The notes under the pieces are model-generated. The model worked only from the letters and a program-made list of their open reading frames with translations, was not told the DNA's origin and did not search any database. 64,000 nt of DNA from contig NZ_JBGJKZ010000003.1 of assembly GCF_041359055.1 (NCBI RefSeq), forward strand, positions 434,001-498,000, read 5' to 3'. The DNA is from Paenalcaligenes hominis_A (lineage in GTDB: Bacteria; Pseudomonadota; Gammaproteobacteria; Burkholderiales; Burkholderiaceae_B). Below are positions 52,903 through 61,515 of this stretch, piece after piece (within the stretch, counting starts at the first letter, position 1; the number at the start of each line of letters is the position of its first letter). Both the position numbers and the translations under genes were made by a program.

Positions 52903-53923
52903 CGAGAACGAAAGTATTAATAAGTTTTTGAATGCAGCCAAAGAGTGGTATGAAAGCCAGCGTTCCCCAAGTGGCGTGGTTAACACAAACGTTATGAACG
53001 CTGGCTTAGTTGTTTCCCACATGGCTGCTGACGGTCTACCTATCGGAGATGAACGTCTCTATAGCAGTAAAAAAAGTCAAGTTAAAGGGCTCAGTGGAGC
53101 ATCTATCGCCAAAATATTAGCAACACATGGTGAATTCCGCACATTCACCAGAGAGGGAGGGCGAACGTCGCGAGGAACCGTTCATTTAGCAGCCTCATTT
53201 CGTGACGTTTTAAATAGGGTTCGACTCGCTGATGACGAGCATCTAGATAGCAATAAATTATCACACTCGCTGGAAGCTTTTTTTACAAACTGTGTTCGCA
53301 CAGATTATTTTGATAAGCAACGTATATCTGTTGCTATAGACCCCAGTAAACCTGTACCTGCTATTATCAGCGATATATTATCCGCAGTAGCAGAGCGCTC
53401 AGACAAACCAACTGGCATTGTTTTACAACACTTGGTCGGCGCGAAGCTGCAGCTTCGTTTTCCCCAAGTAGACATTGGTGTAGATCAAACAAATGCCGCA
53501 GACTGGCAAACTGACAGAGAGGGAGACTATCAAATTGGCACAACAGCCTTCCATGTTACAGTAGCCCCGATGGAGAGACTGGTCACTCGATGTATTGAGA
53601 ATAAAAATGCTGGTTATCGACCGGTCATTCTCACGTTAGAAAATAAAGTTATGGCGGCTCGTCAAATGGCTGACAACGCAGGTATGGTTGACCACATATC
53701 AGTTCAGTCAGCTGAAATATTTATCGGCAACAATATCGAAGAAATAGCCATTTATGATGGGGAGAAAATACGCGAAGGCGTCGCTCGTTTGGTCAGGGCC
53801 TATAACCACAGAATTGACAGCATTGAAGTAGATAAGTCGCTCATGATTGAAGAGCCAAAGTGGATAGTAGAAATCATGAGTAAGAGCGATGTTTTTGTCA
53901 GTGGCTTAGATACAGATAAATGA
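52895..53923 (+). CDS. DUF4928 protein, probable partner restriction endonuclease
   Basis: A 342-aa protein, overlapping the methyltransferase gene by 8 nt. The start KFLNAAKEWYESQRSPSGVV, the region LVGAKLQLRFPQVDIGVDQT and GDYQIGTTAFHVTVAPMERL correspond to DUF4928, a family found next to cytosine-5 methyltransferases. The D-x(n)-FHVTV strand pattern around residues 215-228 recalls PD-(D/E)xK nuclease cores but lacks the usual lysine, so catalysis is not shown. The restriction role rests on the tight coupling with the methylase. Confidence 0.7.
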   Translation: MPDENESINKFLNAAKEWYESQRSPSGVVNTNVMNAGLVVSHMAADGLPIGDERLYSSKKSQVKGLSGASIAKILATHGEFRTFTREGGRTSRGTVHLAASFRDVLNRVRLADDEHLDSNKLSHSLEAFFTNCVRTDYFDKQRISVAIDPSKPVPAIISDILSAVAERSDKPTGIVLQHLVGAKLQLRFPQVDIGVDQTNAADWQTDREGDYQIGTTAFHVTVAPMERLVTRCIENKNAGYRPVILTLENKVMAARQMADNAGMVDHISVQSAEIFIGNNIEEIAIYDGEKIREGVARLVRAYNHRIDSIEVDKSLMIEEPKWIVEIMSKSDVFVSGLDTDK

Positions 53924-54179
53924 TAAAAAAGAGAGCAACCGTCGTTCAAAAATGTAATGTGTCTTCCTGTGTTATATAGCTTCTGTGACAGGGAGATCAA
54001 AAAACTGACTACGTAGGGAGGGGCGAGAAGGATGTCAAAAGAACAATGTGTTGCTCTTACAAAGCTAACATTACGCTAAGATGTAACAAACACAGGTATA
54101 CTTGAGTAAAGAGCCTTACCAAGGTTTGGCATGCGAAGCGGTGCGTCGCTTTATTCACTAACCCCCAAGGAGCCACTCT

Positions 54180-54398
54180 ATGTCTGGTTCAGTTGAATCC
54201 GTTGTCAGTGCATCCATTGCCCTCCAAGGTCACACCTTAGCGCAAGAGAAAGACAATTTGCTGTTAAAAAAAGTATTGGCAAACCAAGAACAAACCATCA
54301 TGAGCTTGCTGGACGCAGCTGCTGTAACCCCAAAAACTGGCCCCCAAGCCCTAGCACAGTCTGGTACTGTGGGCACAAAAATTCATGTGACAGCTTAA
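54180..54398 (+). CDS. YjfB family putative motility-associated protein
   Basis: A 72-aa protein: VSASIALQGHTLAQEKDNLL, KKVLANQEQTIMSLLDAAAV, then a flexible tail. The VSxSxALQ...Q...L.K..L..Q......LL layout is that of YjfB-like small proteins, named for a link to motility in Bacillus but of unknown function. The ATG is preceded by AAGGAGCCACTCT. It is monocistronic with its own terminator, and marks the return to ordinary chromosomal sequence. Confidence 0.8.
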   Translation: MSGSVESVVSASIALQGHTLAQEKDNLLLKKVLANQEQTIMSLLDAAAVTPKTGPQALAQSGTVGTKIHVTA

Positions 54399-54416
54399 AG
54401 CTTTGTTGTCGTGAAT

Positions 54417-54450
54417 AAAAAAGCACTAACTTTAAGTTAGTGCTTTTTTT
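54417..54450 (+). terminator. Terminator of the yjfB-like gene
   Basis: AAAAAAGCACTAAC-TTTAA-GTTAGTGC then TTTTTTT. Perfect 8-bp core stem. Confidence 0.93.
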
Positions 54451-54499
54451 ATGGATGGTCACTTTAAAGAAATAATGTGGGCTTCCTTGGTAGTAAAAA

Positions 54500-54551
54500 G
54501 GTGATAGGGGTGAAATCTTAGGGTTATCACCCGAAATCCAATAGTTATCAC
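54500..54551. promoter_or_regulatory. Candidate operator of the sulfatase/TRAP operon
   Basis: GGTGATA (54500-54506) and TATCACC (54525-54531) form a dyad; a further TTATCAC (54545-54551) repeats the half-site TTATCAC (54524-54530) exactly 21 bp, two helical turns, away. It lies 110-160 bp upstream of the first gene and may bind the LysR protein encoded at the far end. Confidence 0.45.
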
Positions 54552-54661
54552 ATACAAGTTTAAGATTCTTATTTTTTATCCATAATCCTGTTACTGTAAG
54601 AACAGGAAAAAAGAGCTATTTGATAACTAACAGTAAAAGAGTAATACGAGTGGAGACAAGA

Positions 54662-56158
54662 TTGACTGAGGTAAATACCCAGTTGTATATCAATGGGGTA
54701 TATCGGCCAGCCGAAGATAACCTGCAATATGGCATTTATAATCCTGCTCGGCCTAGCGAACTAGTTGGGTATGCCGCAGCAGCGACAAAAAAGGATGTGG
54801 ATAAAGCCGTACAAGCCGCGCATGCTGCTTTTCCTGCTTGGTCAGAGCTAGGTTATGCGCGCAGAGCTGAGTTATTACGAAAAATTGGGTATGCCTTAAC
54901 AGCTGAGATTGATGATGTGAACTATCGCTCTCAACTTTTTTGTCGAGAACACGGCAAAATTTTAAGAGAAACACACCTTGAGATTTCACGTTTAGGTGAG
55001 CGCTTTTTTCAGTGTGCTGATTATGCAGACCGATTAGCAGCGGATGAGTTAATAGAAGGGCCTCCATTTGATACTTTAGTTAGTCGTCAGCCCCGTGGTG
55101 TAGCTGCACTAATTGTGCCCTGGAATTGGCCCTTAGCTATTTTAGGTTGTAAGTTACCTCAAGCTTTGATCACAGGAAACACTGTTGTGGTTAAGCCTGC
55201 TAACTATTCAGCGCTCACTCCCACACTTACATTAAGAAAAATTGCTGAGTTATTACCTCCAGGGGTGTTGAATATTTTAACTGGTAGTTCAAGTGAAATA
55301 GGTGACCCGCTAGTGGGGCACCCATTAGTTCGTAAAGTGAATTTCACTGGGTCAGTGGAGGTAGGGCGCCACGTAATGAAAGTGGCTGCAGAAAATATTA
55401 CACCAGTCACATTAGAACTAGGTGGTAATGACCCAGGAATTATTTTAGAAGATGCTTTATTGGATGAGGCCGCATTTAAGCGTCTTTATCTGGGTGCGTT
55501 TATGTCTACGGGCCAAATATGTATGGCCTTAAAACGTTTATATGTGCATCGCTCACGTTATGACGAAGTCGTTGCTGGTTTGATAGCAGAGTGTAATCGA
55601 CAGATTATAGGTGACGGACTTTTGCCAGAGACGACGATGGGGCCAATGAATAATAAAAAACAATTGAATGTGGTGCAAGGCATGATTGCGCAAGCCTATC
55701 AAGCAGGTGCCGAAGTAGTTGAGCTAGGGCAAGTCGTAGATCAAGAGCTTTATGCGCAAGGTTATTTTCAGCGACCAACCCTAGTATTAAACCCTGCGCA
55801 TCATTTAGATGTGGTTCAGGAAGAGCAGTTTGGTCCTGTCCTACCTATTATTCCCTTTGACACGGAAGAAGAGGTTATTTCGTGGGCCAATGACAGTGTT
55901 TTTGGTCTTTGTTCATCTGTGTGGAGTCAAGACACTAAGCGTGCAGTCACACTAAGTCGCCAGATAGAGGCAGGTTATACCTATTTAAATGCCCACGGAC
56001 CGAGCGCACAAGATGGCAGAGGCCCATTTGGTGGGTTTAAACAGTCAGGAATAGGAAGAAATATGGGTTATGAAGGCACCATTGCTTTCCAAGGGTATCA
56101 CTGTATTTCTGCCCCTAATGACTCTATTGGCACCCTTATGCCTTTTTGGAATAAATAG
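54662..56158 (+). CDS. NAD(P)-dependent aldehyde dehydrogenase
   Basis: A 498-aa enzyme with the full ALDH catalytic set: N155 in VPWNWPL, K178 in VVKPANYS, the FTGSVEVG cofactor loop, E252 in LELGGND and nucleophile C287 in STGQICMALKR. It oxidises an aldehyde to the acid, often a coniferyl/benzaldehyde-type or aliphatic substrate in this subfamily. No ATG is available; TTG 54662 is preferred because GGAG lies 6 nt before it, with TTG 54620 and GTG 54650 as alternatives. It is the first gene of the TRAP-sulfatase operon, 62 nt before dctP. Confidence 0.9.
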   Translation: MTEVNTQLYINGVYRPAEDNLQYGIYNPARPSELVGYAAAATKKDVDKAVQAAHAAFPAWSELGYARRAELLRKIGYALTAEIDDVNYRSQLFCREHGKILRETHLEISRLGERFFQCADYADRLAADELIEGPPFDTLVSRQPRGVAALIVPWNWPLAILGCKLPQALITGNTVVVKPANYSALTPTLTLRKIAELLPPGVLNILTGSSSEIGDPLVGHPLVRKVNFTGSVEVGRHVMKVAAENITPVTLELGGNDPGIILEDALLDEAAFKRLYLGAFMSTGQICMALKRLYVHRSRYDEVVAGLIAECNRQIIGDGLLPETTMGPMNNKKQLNVVQGMIAQAYQAGAEVVELGQVVDQELYAQGYFQRPTLVLNPAHHLDVVQEEQFGPVLPIIPFDTEEEVISWANDSVFGLCSSVWSQDTKRAVTLSRQIEAGYTYLNAHGPSAQDGRGPFGGFKQSGIGRNMGYEGTIAFQGYHCISAPNDSIGTLMPFWNK

Positions 56159-56220
56159 TTGTTTGATATCTAAATTAAAAATTCAGATTTTCAATCCTTA
56201 AAAGATAATTGGAGGAGTAT

Positions 56221-57255
56221 ATGTTTCTAAAAAATATTAGTGCCGCTGTGCTAGCTATGTACTGTATGGGGGCAGGCTTAGTTCAGGCAGAAACTAAGTT
56301 GGTTTTAAATAATTTTGTGCCACCCAATCATTTTTTCTCAAAAGTTATGCATGAGTGGGCTGCAGATGTGAAAGAAGCCACGGAAGGGCGAGTGGTTTTT
56401 GAAATACCGGCTGGGCCTGTTGCTGCACCAGCCCAGCTATTAAATGCGACACGGTCTGGGATAGTTGACGCTGCCGTAATGGCTAACATTTTTGTACAAA
56501 AACAAGTGCCTGAGTTTAGTTATTCCTCATTACCTTTTTTGATCAACGATGCAGAGGCAGGCTCAGTAGCAAACTGGAAAAGTTACGAAAAATTTTTAGC
56601 AGATAAAAAGCCACTGAAACGGTATGGAGTAGAAATCCTTAGCCAATTTAACTTTTCGGGTGGGCAGTTCTACACCTTAGAGGACAATCCTATAACCAGT
56701 TTGGATCAATTAAAACGAAAACGGATATGGGCACTAAATGGTTATACCGCGGACACCATAATTAATTTGGGCATGAGTCCCATTGTGAGTCCCGCAGTGC
56801 AAATCAGTGAGTATGTGACTAAAGGCGTTGTGGACGTGTATTACGGTATTTCTTTAGAAAGTACCATCGACTTTAAGTCTGCACCTTATACCAAAGGCAT
56901 CATGATGCTTCCTATGGGTGCAACCTCGACGAGCTTTAGTTTTTTCATTAACCAGCGCGCTTGGGATAAGTTGGATCCTAAAGATCGAGATGTGATCAGT
57001 GAGCTTTCTGGTGAAGCATTGGCTCGTCGTGTAGGTAAACGAGCACAAGAAGAGAGCGTAATTGCGTATAAGCAATTAATGGCTGATGGAGTGACTGAAT
57101 ATCCTATTACATCAGAGCTATATAACGACTTACAAGAAGCAGCAAAGCCTTTGTTTGAAACCTTTGTTAAAGAAGCTAAGAAAAAAGGGGTCAATGGTCA
57201 AGAGTTGATTGATTATTTTATGCAGACTTATGAGGCAGAGATCGCTAAGCAGTAG
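56221..57255 (+). CDS. dctP: TRAP transporter solute-binding subunit DctP (second system)
   Basis: A 344-aa periplasmic protein with signal peptide to VQA-ET. DctP features: LVLNNFVPPNHFFSKVMHEW, GRVVFEIPAGPVAAPAQLLN, LDQLKRKRIWALNGYTADTI, VDVYYGISLESTIDFKSAPY. At the position of the usual substrate-binding RxR, RIWA is seen instead of R-x-P/S, so the ligand may not be a simple carboxylate. ATG 56221 is used; GGAGGAG lies just upstream. It belongs to a different lineage from the DctP at 36461. Confidence 0.87.
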   Translation: MFLKNISAAVLAMYCMGAGLVQAETKLVLNNFVPPNHFFSKVMHEWAADVKEATEGRVVFEIPAGPVAAPAQLLNATRSGIVDAAVMANIFVQKQVPEFSYSSLPFLINDAEAGSVANWKSYEKFLADKKPLKRYGVEILSQFNFSGGQFYTLEDNPITSLDQLKRKRIWALNGYTADTIINLGMSPIVSPAVQISEYVTKGVVDVYYGISLESTIDFKSAPYTKGIMMLPMGATSTSFSFFINQRAWDKLDPKDRDVISELSGEALARRVGKRAQEESVIAYKQLMADGVTEYPITSELYNDLQEAAKPLFETFVKEAKKKGVNGQELIDYFMQTYEAEIAKQ

Positions 57256-57302
57256 CGTATGGATCATTTTTCAAAAAGGTCTAGCGTTAAGAAGGAACAA
57301 AT

Positions 57303-57776
57303 ATGCTGACTATCTTATATCGTATTTCGCAGTGGTTTAGCACCATAGTGTTAATTATTATGGTGTTGTTAACTGTGGCAGATATTGTTTTACGTAGTGT
57401 TTTTAATAGCCCTATTTTTGGAGCGAATGAAATCACAAACCTGATGTTGTGTTTATCTATAGGCTCAGGGTTAGTGTATAGCGCAAGGAATAATGGTCAT
57501 ATAAAGGTAGATTTGTTAGCGGGGCCATTGAAAAAAACGCTAGGGCGTTTTTATACCTCTTTTGAAAAATTAGTGGAAATCATAGGCTTTTTCTTATTTA
57601 CCTGTTTATTAGCGTATTACGGTTATGACGCACTCTTGTTTGAGGAGCATACGGCTGTGCTTTTTTTACCTGTGGCTCCTGTGTATTTAGTAGCTAGCGC
57701 ATTTGGTTTTTTTTCTATTTTATTTTTGATTTTTTACAAGAGTTCTCCTGCAGAAGCAGAGGGTGAACAATTATGA
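57303..57776 (+). CDS. dctQ: TRAP transporter small membrane subunit DctQ (second system)
   Basis: A 157-aa protein with four membrane segments. NSPIFGANEITNLMLCLSIG and ARNNGHIKVDLLAGPLKK are DctQ-family stretches. GAAGGAACAAAT precedes the start. The stop overlaps the dctM start by 4 nt (ATGA). It has AT-rich codon use like its neighbours. Confidence 0.87.
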   Translation: MLTILYRISQWFSTIVLIIMVLLTVADIVLRSVFNSPIFGANEITNLMLCLSIGSGLVYSARNNGHIKVDLLAGPLKKTLGRFYTSFEKLVEIIGFFLFTCLLAYYGYDALLFEEHTAVLFLPVAPVYLVASAFGFFSILFLIFYKSSPAEAEGEQL

Positions 57777-59074
57777 CAGCGGCAATCATTGGGTTTATTG
57801 TTTTGATCACCATCAGCTTAATGGGGGTACCTTTAGCAGTAGCTTCATTAATTACAGGAGTGATTGGGTTTTCCTATTTGCGCGGCTTTGAGTCGGCCAT
57901 TGTAATGGCAGGACAGCAAATAGCGGAGCTTACGGTAAATACTAACTTAGTTGTTATCCCTATTTTTATTTTAATGGGGGAATTAGCGCGTCGGAGTGGC
58001 ATTACCGATGAATTGTACGCGTTGGCAGAGGCCTCGACTAAGCGCTTTAGAGGTGGGCTTGCTATGTCTACTGTATTTGCAAGCGGAGCTTTCTCTACGG
58101 TATGCGGTAGCTCAATAGCGACAGCAGCAACGATGACTAAAGTGGCTATGCCATCAATGCGTCGTTATGGCTACAAAGACTCTCTATCTGCTGGCACGGT
58201 AGCAGCAGGGGGAACATTAGGTATTTTAATCCCCCCTAGCGTACCTATGGTTATCTACTGCATTTTCGCTCAAGAGGATATTGGCAGAATGTGGATGGCA
58301 GGGGTAGGGCCTGGTTTAGTGATGATCGCTTTATTTGTTTTGACCATTGTATTAATGGTCAAAATAAAGCCAGAGCTTGATGGTGGTGGCGTCATTGCAG
58401 AGGCAAACACCTCAGCACCCAAGGTGTCGTTAGGCATGGCTAAAGGGTTTTTGGTTTTATTCGGGGTAGTTTTGGGTGGTATTTACATTGGCTTTTTTAC
58501 TCCAACCGAAGCAGCTAGTGTGGGCGCATTTGGAGCATATGTTTTTGCGTTATTACGCGGAAAAATGCGAACAGCCAAGGAATATCGTGAAATGTTTTCT
58601 ACGGCAGCAGGTATTTCTGCTTCTATTTTTGCGATTGCATCCTGTGCATTAGTTTTTAGTCAGTTTATTAATTTAAGCGGTTTGCCTTATCAGCTACTTG
58701 ATTTAATAGGGCAGTGGGAGTTAACCGGGGCCCAGCTAGTAATAGCAATTTGCTTACTGTGCTTAGTTTTAGGAACAGTTTTTGATGCTTTAGGAATCTT
58801 GCTTTTAATTATTCCTATCTTTATTCCATCACTACAAGCTTTAGGTATAGATCTAATTTGGTTTGGCGTACTAGTGATTATTTTGATTGAGTTAGGGTTA
58901 ATTACTCCACCACTTGGGGTCAATGTGTTCACAGTAAAAGCAGCACAGCCAGATATTCAGTTAAAAGATATTTTCGCAGGTTCATTACCTTTTGTAGTGG
59001 CTATGTTAGTAACAGCTGTCATCGTTTTTTATTTACCTACGGTGGCGCTATTTATTCCAGATTTGATGAAGTAA
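57773..59074 (+). CDS. dctM: TRAP transporter large membrane subunit DctM (second system)
   Basis: A 433-aa protein with about 12 membrane segments. Typical: VIPIFILMGELARRSGITDE, FASGAFSTVCGSSIATAATM, GGTLGILIPPSVPMVIYCIF and ELGLITPPLGVNVFTVKAAQ. It completes a DctPQM importer with the two preceding genes. The sulfatase gene starts 12 nt after its stop, which ties uptake to sulfate ester hydrolysis. Confidence 0.92.
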   Translation: MTAAIIGFIVLITISLMGVPLAVASLITGVIGFSYLRGFESAIVMAGQQIAELTVNTNLVVIPIFILMGELARRSGITDELYALAEASTKRFRGGLAMSTVFASGAFSTVCGSSIATAATMTKVAMPSMRRYGYKDSLSAGTVAAGGTLGILIPPSVPMVIYCIFAQEDIGRMWMAGVGPGLVMIALFVLTIVLMVKIKPELDGGGVIAEANTSAPKVSLGMAKGFLVLFGVVLGGIYIGFFTPTEAASVGAFGAYVFALLRGKMRTAKEYREMFSTAAGISASIFAIASCALVFSQFINLSGLPYQLLDLIGQWELTGAQLVIAICLLCLVLGTVFDALGILLLIIPIFIPSLQALGIDLIWFGVLVIILIELGLITPPLGVNVFTVKAAQPDIQLKDIFAGSLPFVVAMLVTAVIVFYLPTVALFIPDLMK

Positions 59075-59086
59075 TAGGGGTGTGTT

Positions 59087-60730
59087 GTGGAATCAAAGCA
59101 GAAAAATATTTTGTTTATTATGTTAGATCAGCAACGTTGGGATAGCCTATCGTGTTATGGCCATCCAGTGGTTGAAACCCCTAATATTGATAAGATAGCA
59201 GCCAAAGGGGTGCGCTACACCAATGCTTACGTACAAGGAACAAGTTGTGGTAACTCTCGAGCTTCCTATTACACAGGACGTCATGTGCGATCTCATGGGG
59301 CTACATGGAATGACTGGCCTTTTCGTATTGATGAGTGGACTTTAGCTGATTACCTTAAACCCAGTGGGCTTGAGCTTGTGCTGTTAGGTAAAACGCATAT
59401 GAAACCAGATTTGGAAAGTATGAAGCGCCTGAATATTGACCCTCAGTCTGAACTAGGGCGCTATCTAACGAATGCAGGGTTTATTGCTGGAGAGCATGAT
59501 GATGGTTTACATCCCGAAGGTCCATTAGGCAAATACTCACCAGTGGAGCCTCGGTATAACCAGTATTTGCGTGAAAAAGGTTTTGAAGGAGCCAATCCTT
59601 GGTTGCAATGGGCTAATTCTGGTTTGGATAGTAAAGGGGTAGTACGAAACGGCTTTTATATGGAGAATGCGGCATTAGCATCCCGCTTGCCCGTGGAGTA
59701 TACAGAAACAGCCTACATGACAGACCGTGCGCTAGAGACAATCAGTGCATTAAAAGGAAAGTCATGGTGTATCCATTTATCTTATATAAAACCTCACTGG
59801 CCTTATATCGCTCCTGCTCCATACCATAAAATGTATAGGGATGCTCCTATACCTCCTGCTATAAAACAGGAGTCGGAGCGTAAAAATCCGCATCCCATTT
59901 ATGCTGAGTTTATGAAGTTGGGAGTGGCAAAAACCCTTTCGGATGATGCTAAACGAGCATTTGTATTGCCAGCATATTATGGATTGATTAAGCAAATCGA
60001 TGATGAGTTGGGACGATTGTTTGCTTATTTAAAAGAGCAGCAATTAGAACAAAACACTTTAGTTGTGATTACGGCTGATCATGGGGATTACTTTGGCGAT
60101 CATTGGTTAGGAGAAAAAGATCTTTTTCATGAGGCGGCTGTGAAAGTCCCTCTGATTATCTATGATCCTAGTAGCGCCGCTGAAGGTAGCCGGGGTCTAG
60201 TTTGTGATGACCTAGTAGCAGCAATAGACTTAATTCCTACTTTTTTAGATTTTCTCGAGATGGAGCCATACCACCACCGTCTTGAAGGACACTCTTTACT
60301 GCCAGGTATACGCCAGAAAAAAACGGTACCTTTTAGAGATGTTGTGATCTCAGAGGCGGATTATGGTCGTTTGCCAGTGGCTAAAAATCTTGGACGCACA
60401 TCTTATAACGCGCGTATGACAATGTCTTTTGATGGGCAGTACAAATTTATTCATTGTCCAGGCTTTGCTCCGATGTTATTTGATTTGAAAAATGACCCGA
60501 ATGAGTTTTATGACTTAGGACAAGAGTCTGGTTATGAGGCAATACGTCAACGACAAATGGAGCAAATGCTAGACTGGTCTGCTTTGTTAAAAAACCGCAG
60601 CACTGTCTCTGAAAAAATGTACGCCGATCATCTAGGGAAGTCCTTGCAGCAAGGAATTATTCCAGGGTTTTGGTCTAGGGAAGAGGTACCTGCAAACCGT
60701 TTACCGCCCGAGTACTTACAGGTTTTTTAA
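59087..60730 (+). CDS. Cytosolic sulfatase-family hydrolase with altered formylglycine motif
   Basis: A 547-aa alkaline-phosphatase-superfamily enzyme without signal peptide. Metal ligands are suggested by IMLDQQRWDSL (D14) and TADHGDYFGDHWLGEKDLFH. The nucleophile region is TSCGNSRASYYTGRH: C54 and R58 of CxPxR are kept, but the proline is asparagine (CGNSR). In sulfatases and phosphonate monoesterases the cysteine becomes formylglycine. GTG 59087 is the start. The substrate is a sulfate (or possibly phosphonate) ester brought in by the TRAP system encoded just upstream. Confidence 0.82.
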   Translation: MESKQKNILFIMLDQQRWDSLSCYGHPVVETPNIDKIAAKGVRYTNAYVQGTSCGNSRASYYTGRHVRSHGATWNDWPFRIDEWTLADYLKPSGLELVLLGKTHMKPDLESMKRLNIDPQSELGRYLTNAGFIAGEHDDGLHPEGPLGKYSPVEPRYNQYLREKGFEGANPWLQWANSGLDSKGVVRNGFYMENAALASRLPVEYTETAYMTDRALETISALKGKSWCIHLSYIKPHWPYIAPAPYHKMYRDAPIPPAIKQESERKNPHPIYAEFMKLGVAKTLSDDAKRAFVLPAYYGLIKQIDDELGRLFAYLKEQQLEQNTLVVITADHGDYFGDHWLGEKDLFHEAAVKVPLIIYDPSSAAEGSRGLVCDDLVAAIDLIPTFLDFLEMEPYHHRLEGHSLLPGIRQKKTVPFRDVVISEADYGRLPVAKNLGRTSYNARMTMSFDGQYKFIHCPGFAPMLFDLKNDPNEFYDLGQESGYEAIRQRQMEQMLDWSALLKNRSTVSEKMYADHLGKSLQQGIIPGFWSREEVPANRLPPEYLQVF

Positions 60731-60747
60731 TGTAGAGCGAGTTAATA

Positions 60748-61515
60748 ATGCGAGTTTTAGTGACGGGAGGAGCGACGGGTATAGGCGCTCAACTAGTTCA
60801 TAAGTTAAAACAAACAGGACACCATGTCACTGTTTTAGATATTCGACAACCTGATTTTGAGGTGGATGTTTATATTCCCTTAAATTTAGCCGATAAAATG
60901 AGTATCCATGCAGCTGTAGCAGCGTTAAAAGACGGTTATGATGCATTGTGCAACGTCGCGGGTATTGCTCCAGTGCTAGGCAATGGGCTTAAAGTGCTCG
61001 AAATTAATTTTCTAGGGACACGATTATTAACTGAGTTAGCACTGCCCAAATTAATTCCTAATGCAGCTATTGTGAATGTTGCCTCAAAGGCAGGAGAGCA
61101 ATGGGCTCAACATTTAGATCAGGTTACTGAGCTTTTACGTTTAGATTCTTGGTCAAAACTAGCAGACTTCCAACTTAAACATGAGCTGGGTGATACACGT
61201 GCTTATAACTTATCAAAAGAGGCTGTGATTGTGTGGACCAAACAACTTTCCACCCAGTTTTTAGCTCAAGGCATGCGGGTTAATTCTGTAAGTCCAGCGG
61301 CCGTTAGTACTGGCTTACTCAATGATTTTAAACATGCTTTTGGTAGCGTTGTGGATAAAAACTTGAACCGTGTCGGTCGAGCTGGTTTGCCAGAAGAGGT
61401 GGCTGATGTGGTGATGTATCTTTTATCCCCTCAAAGTCATTGGCTTAAAGGTATAGATATTTGTGTGGATGGTGGGATGGGAGCTGCTCAGTTAGTTGAG
61501 CGCTTAGCTAGTTAA
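60748..61515 (+). CDS. NAD-dependent short-chain dehydrogenase (3alpha-HSD/carbonyl reductase-like)
   Basis: A 255-aa SDR: TGGATGIG (6-13), D31 favouring NAD, NVAGIAP (69-75), catalytic S113 and Y153-NLSK157. Some 39 residues separate the serine and tyrosine, an insertion seen in the 3alpha-hydroxysteroid dehydrogenase/carbonyl reductase subgroup; most SDRs have 12. It probably oxidises the alcohol freed by the sulfatase, 17 nt upstream. Its stop overlaps the convergent LysR stop by 4 nt. Confidence 0.87.
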   Translation: MRVLVTGGATGIGAQLVHKLKQTGHHVTVLDIRQPDFEVDVYIPLNLADKMSIHAAVAALKDGYDALCNVAGIAPVLGNGLKVLEINFLGTRLLTELALPKLIPNAAIVNVASKAGEQWAQHLDQVTELLRLDSWSKLADFQLKHELGDTRAYNLSKEAVIVWTKQLSTQFLAQGMRVNSVSPAAVSTGLLNDFKHAFGSVVDKNLNRVGRAGLPEEVADVVMYLLSPQSHWLKGIDICVDGGMGAAQLVERLAS

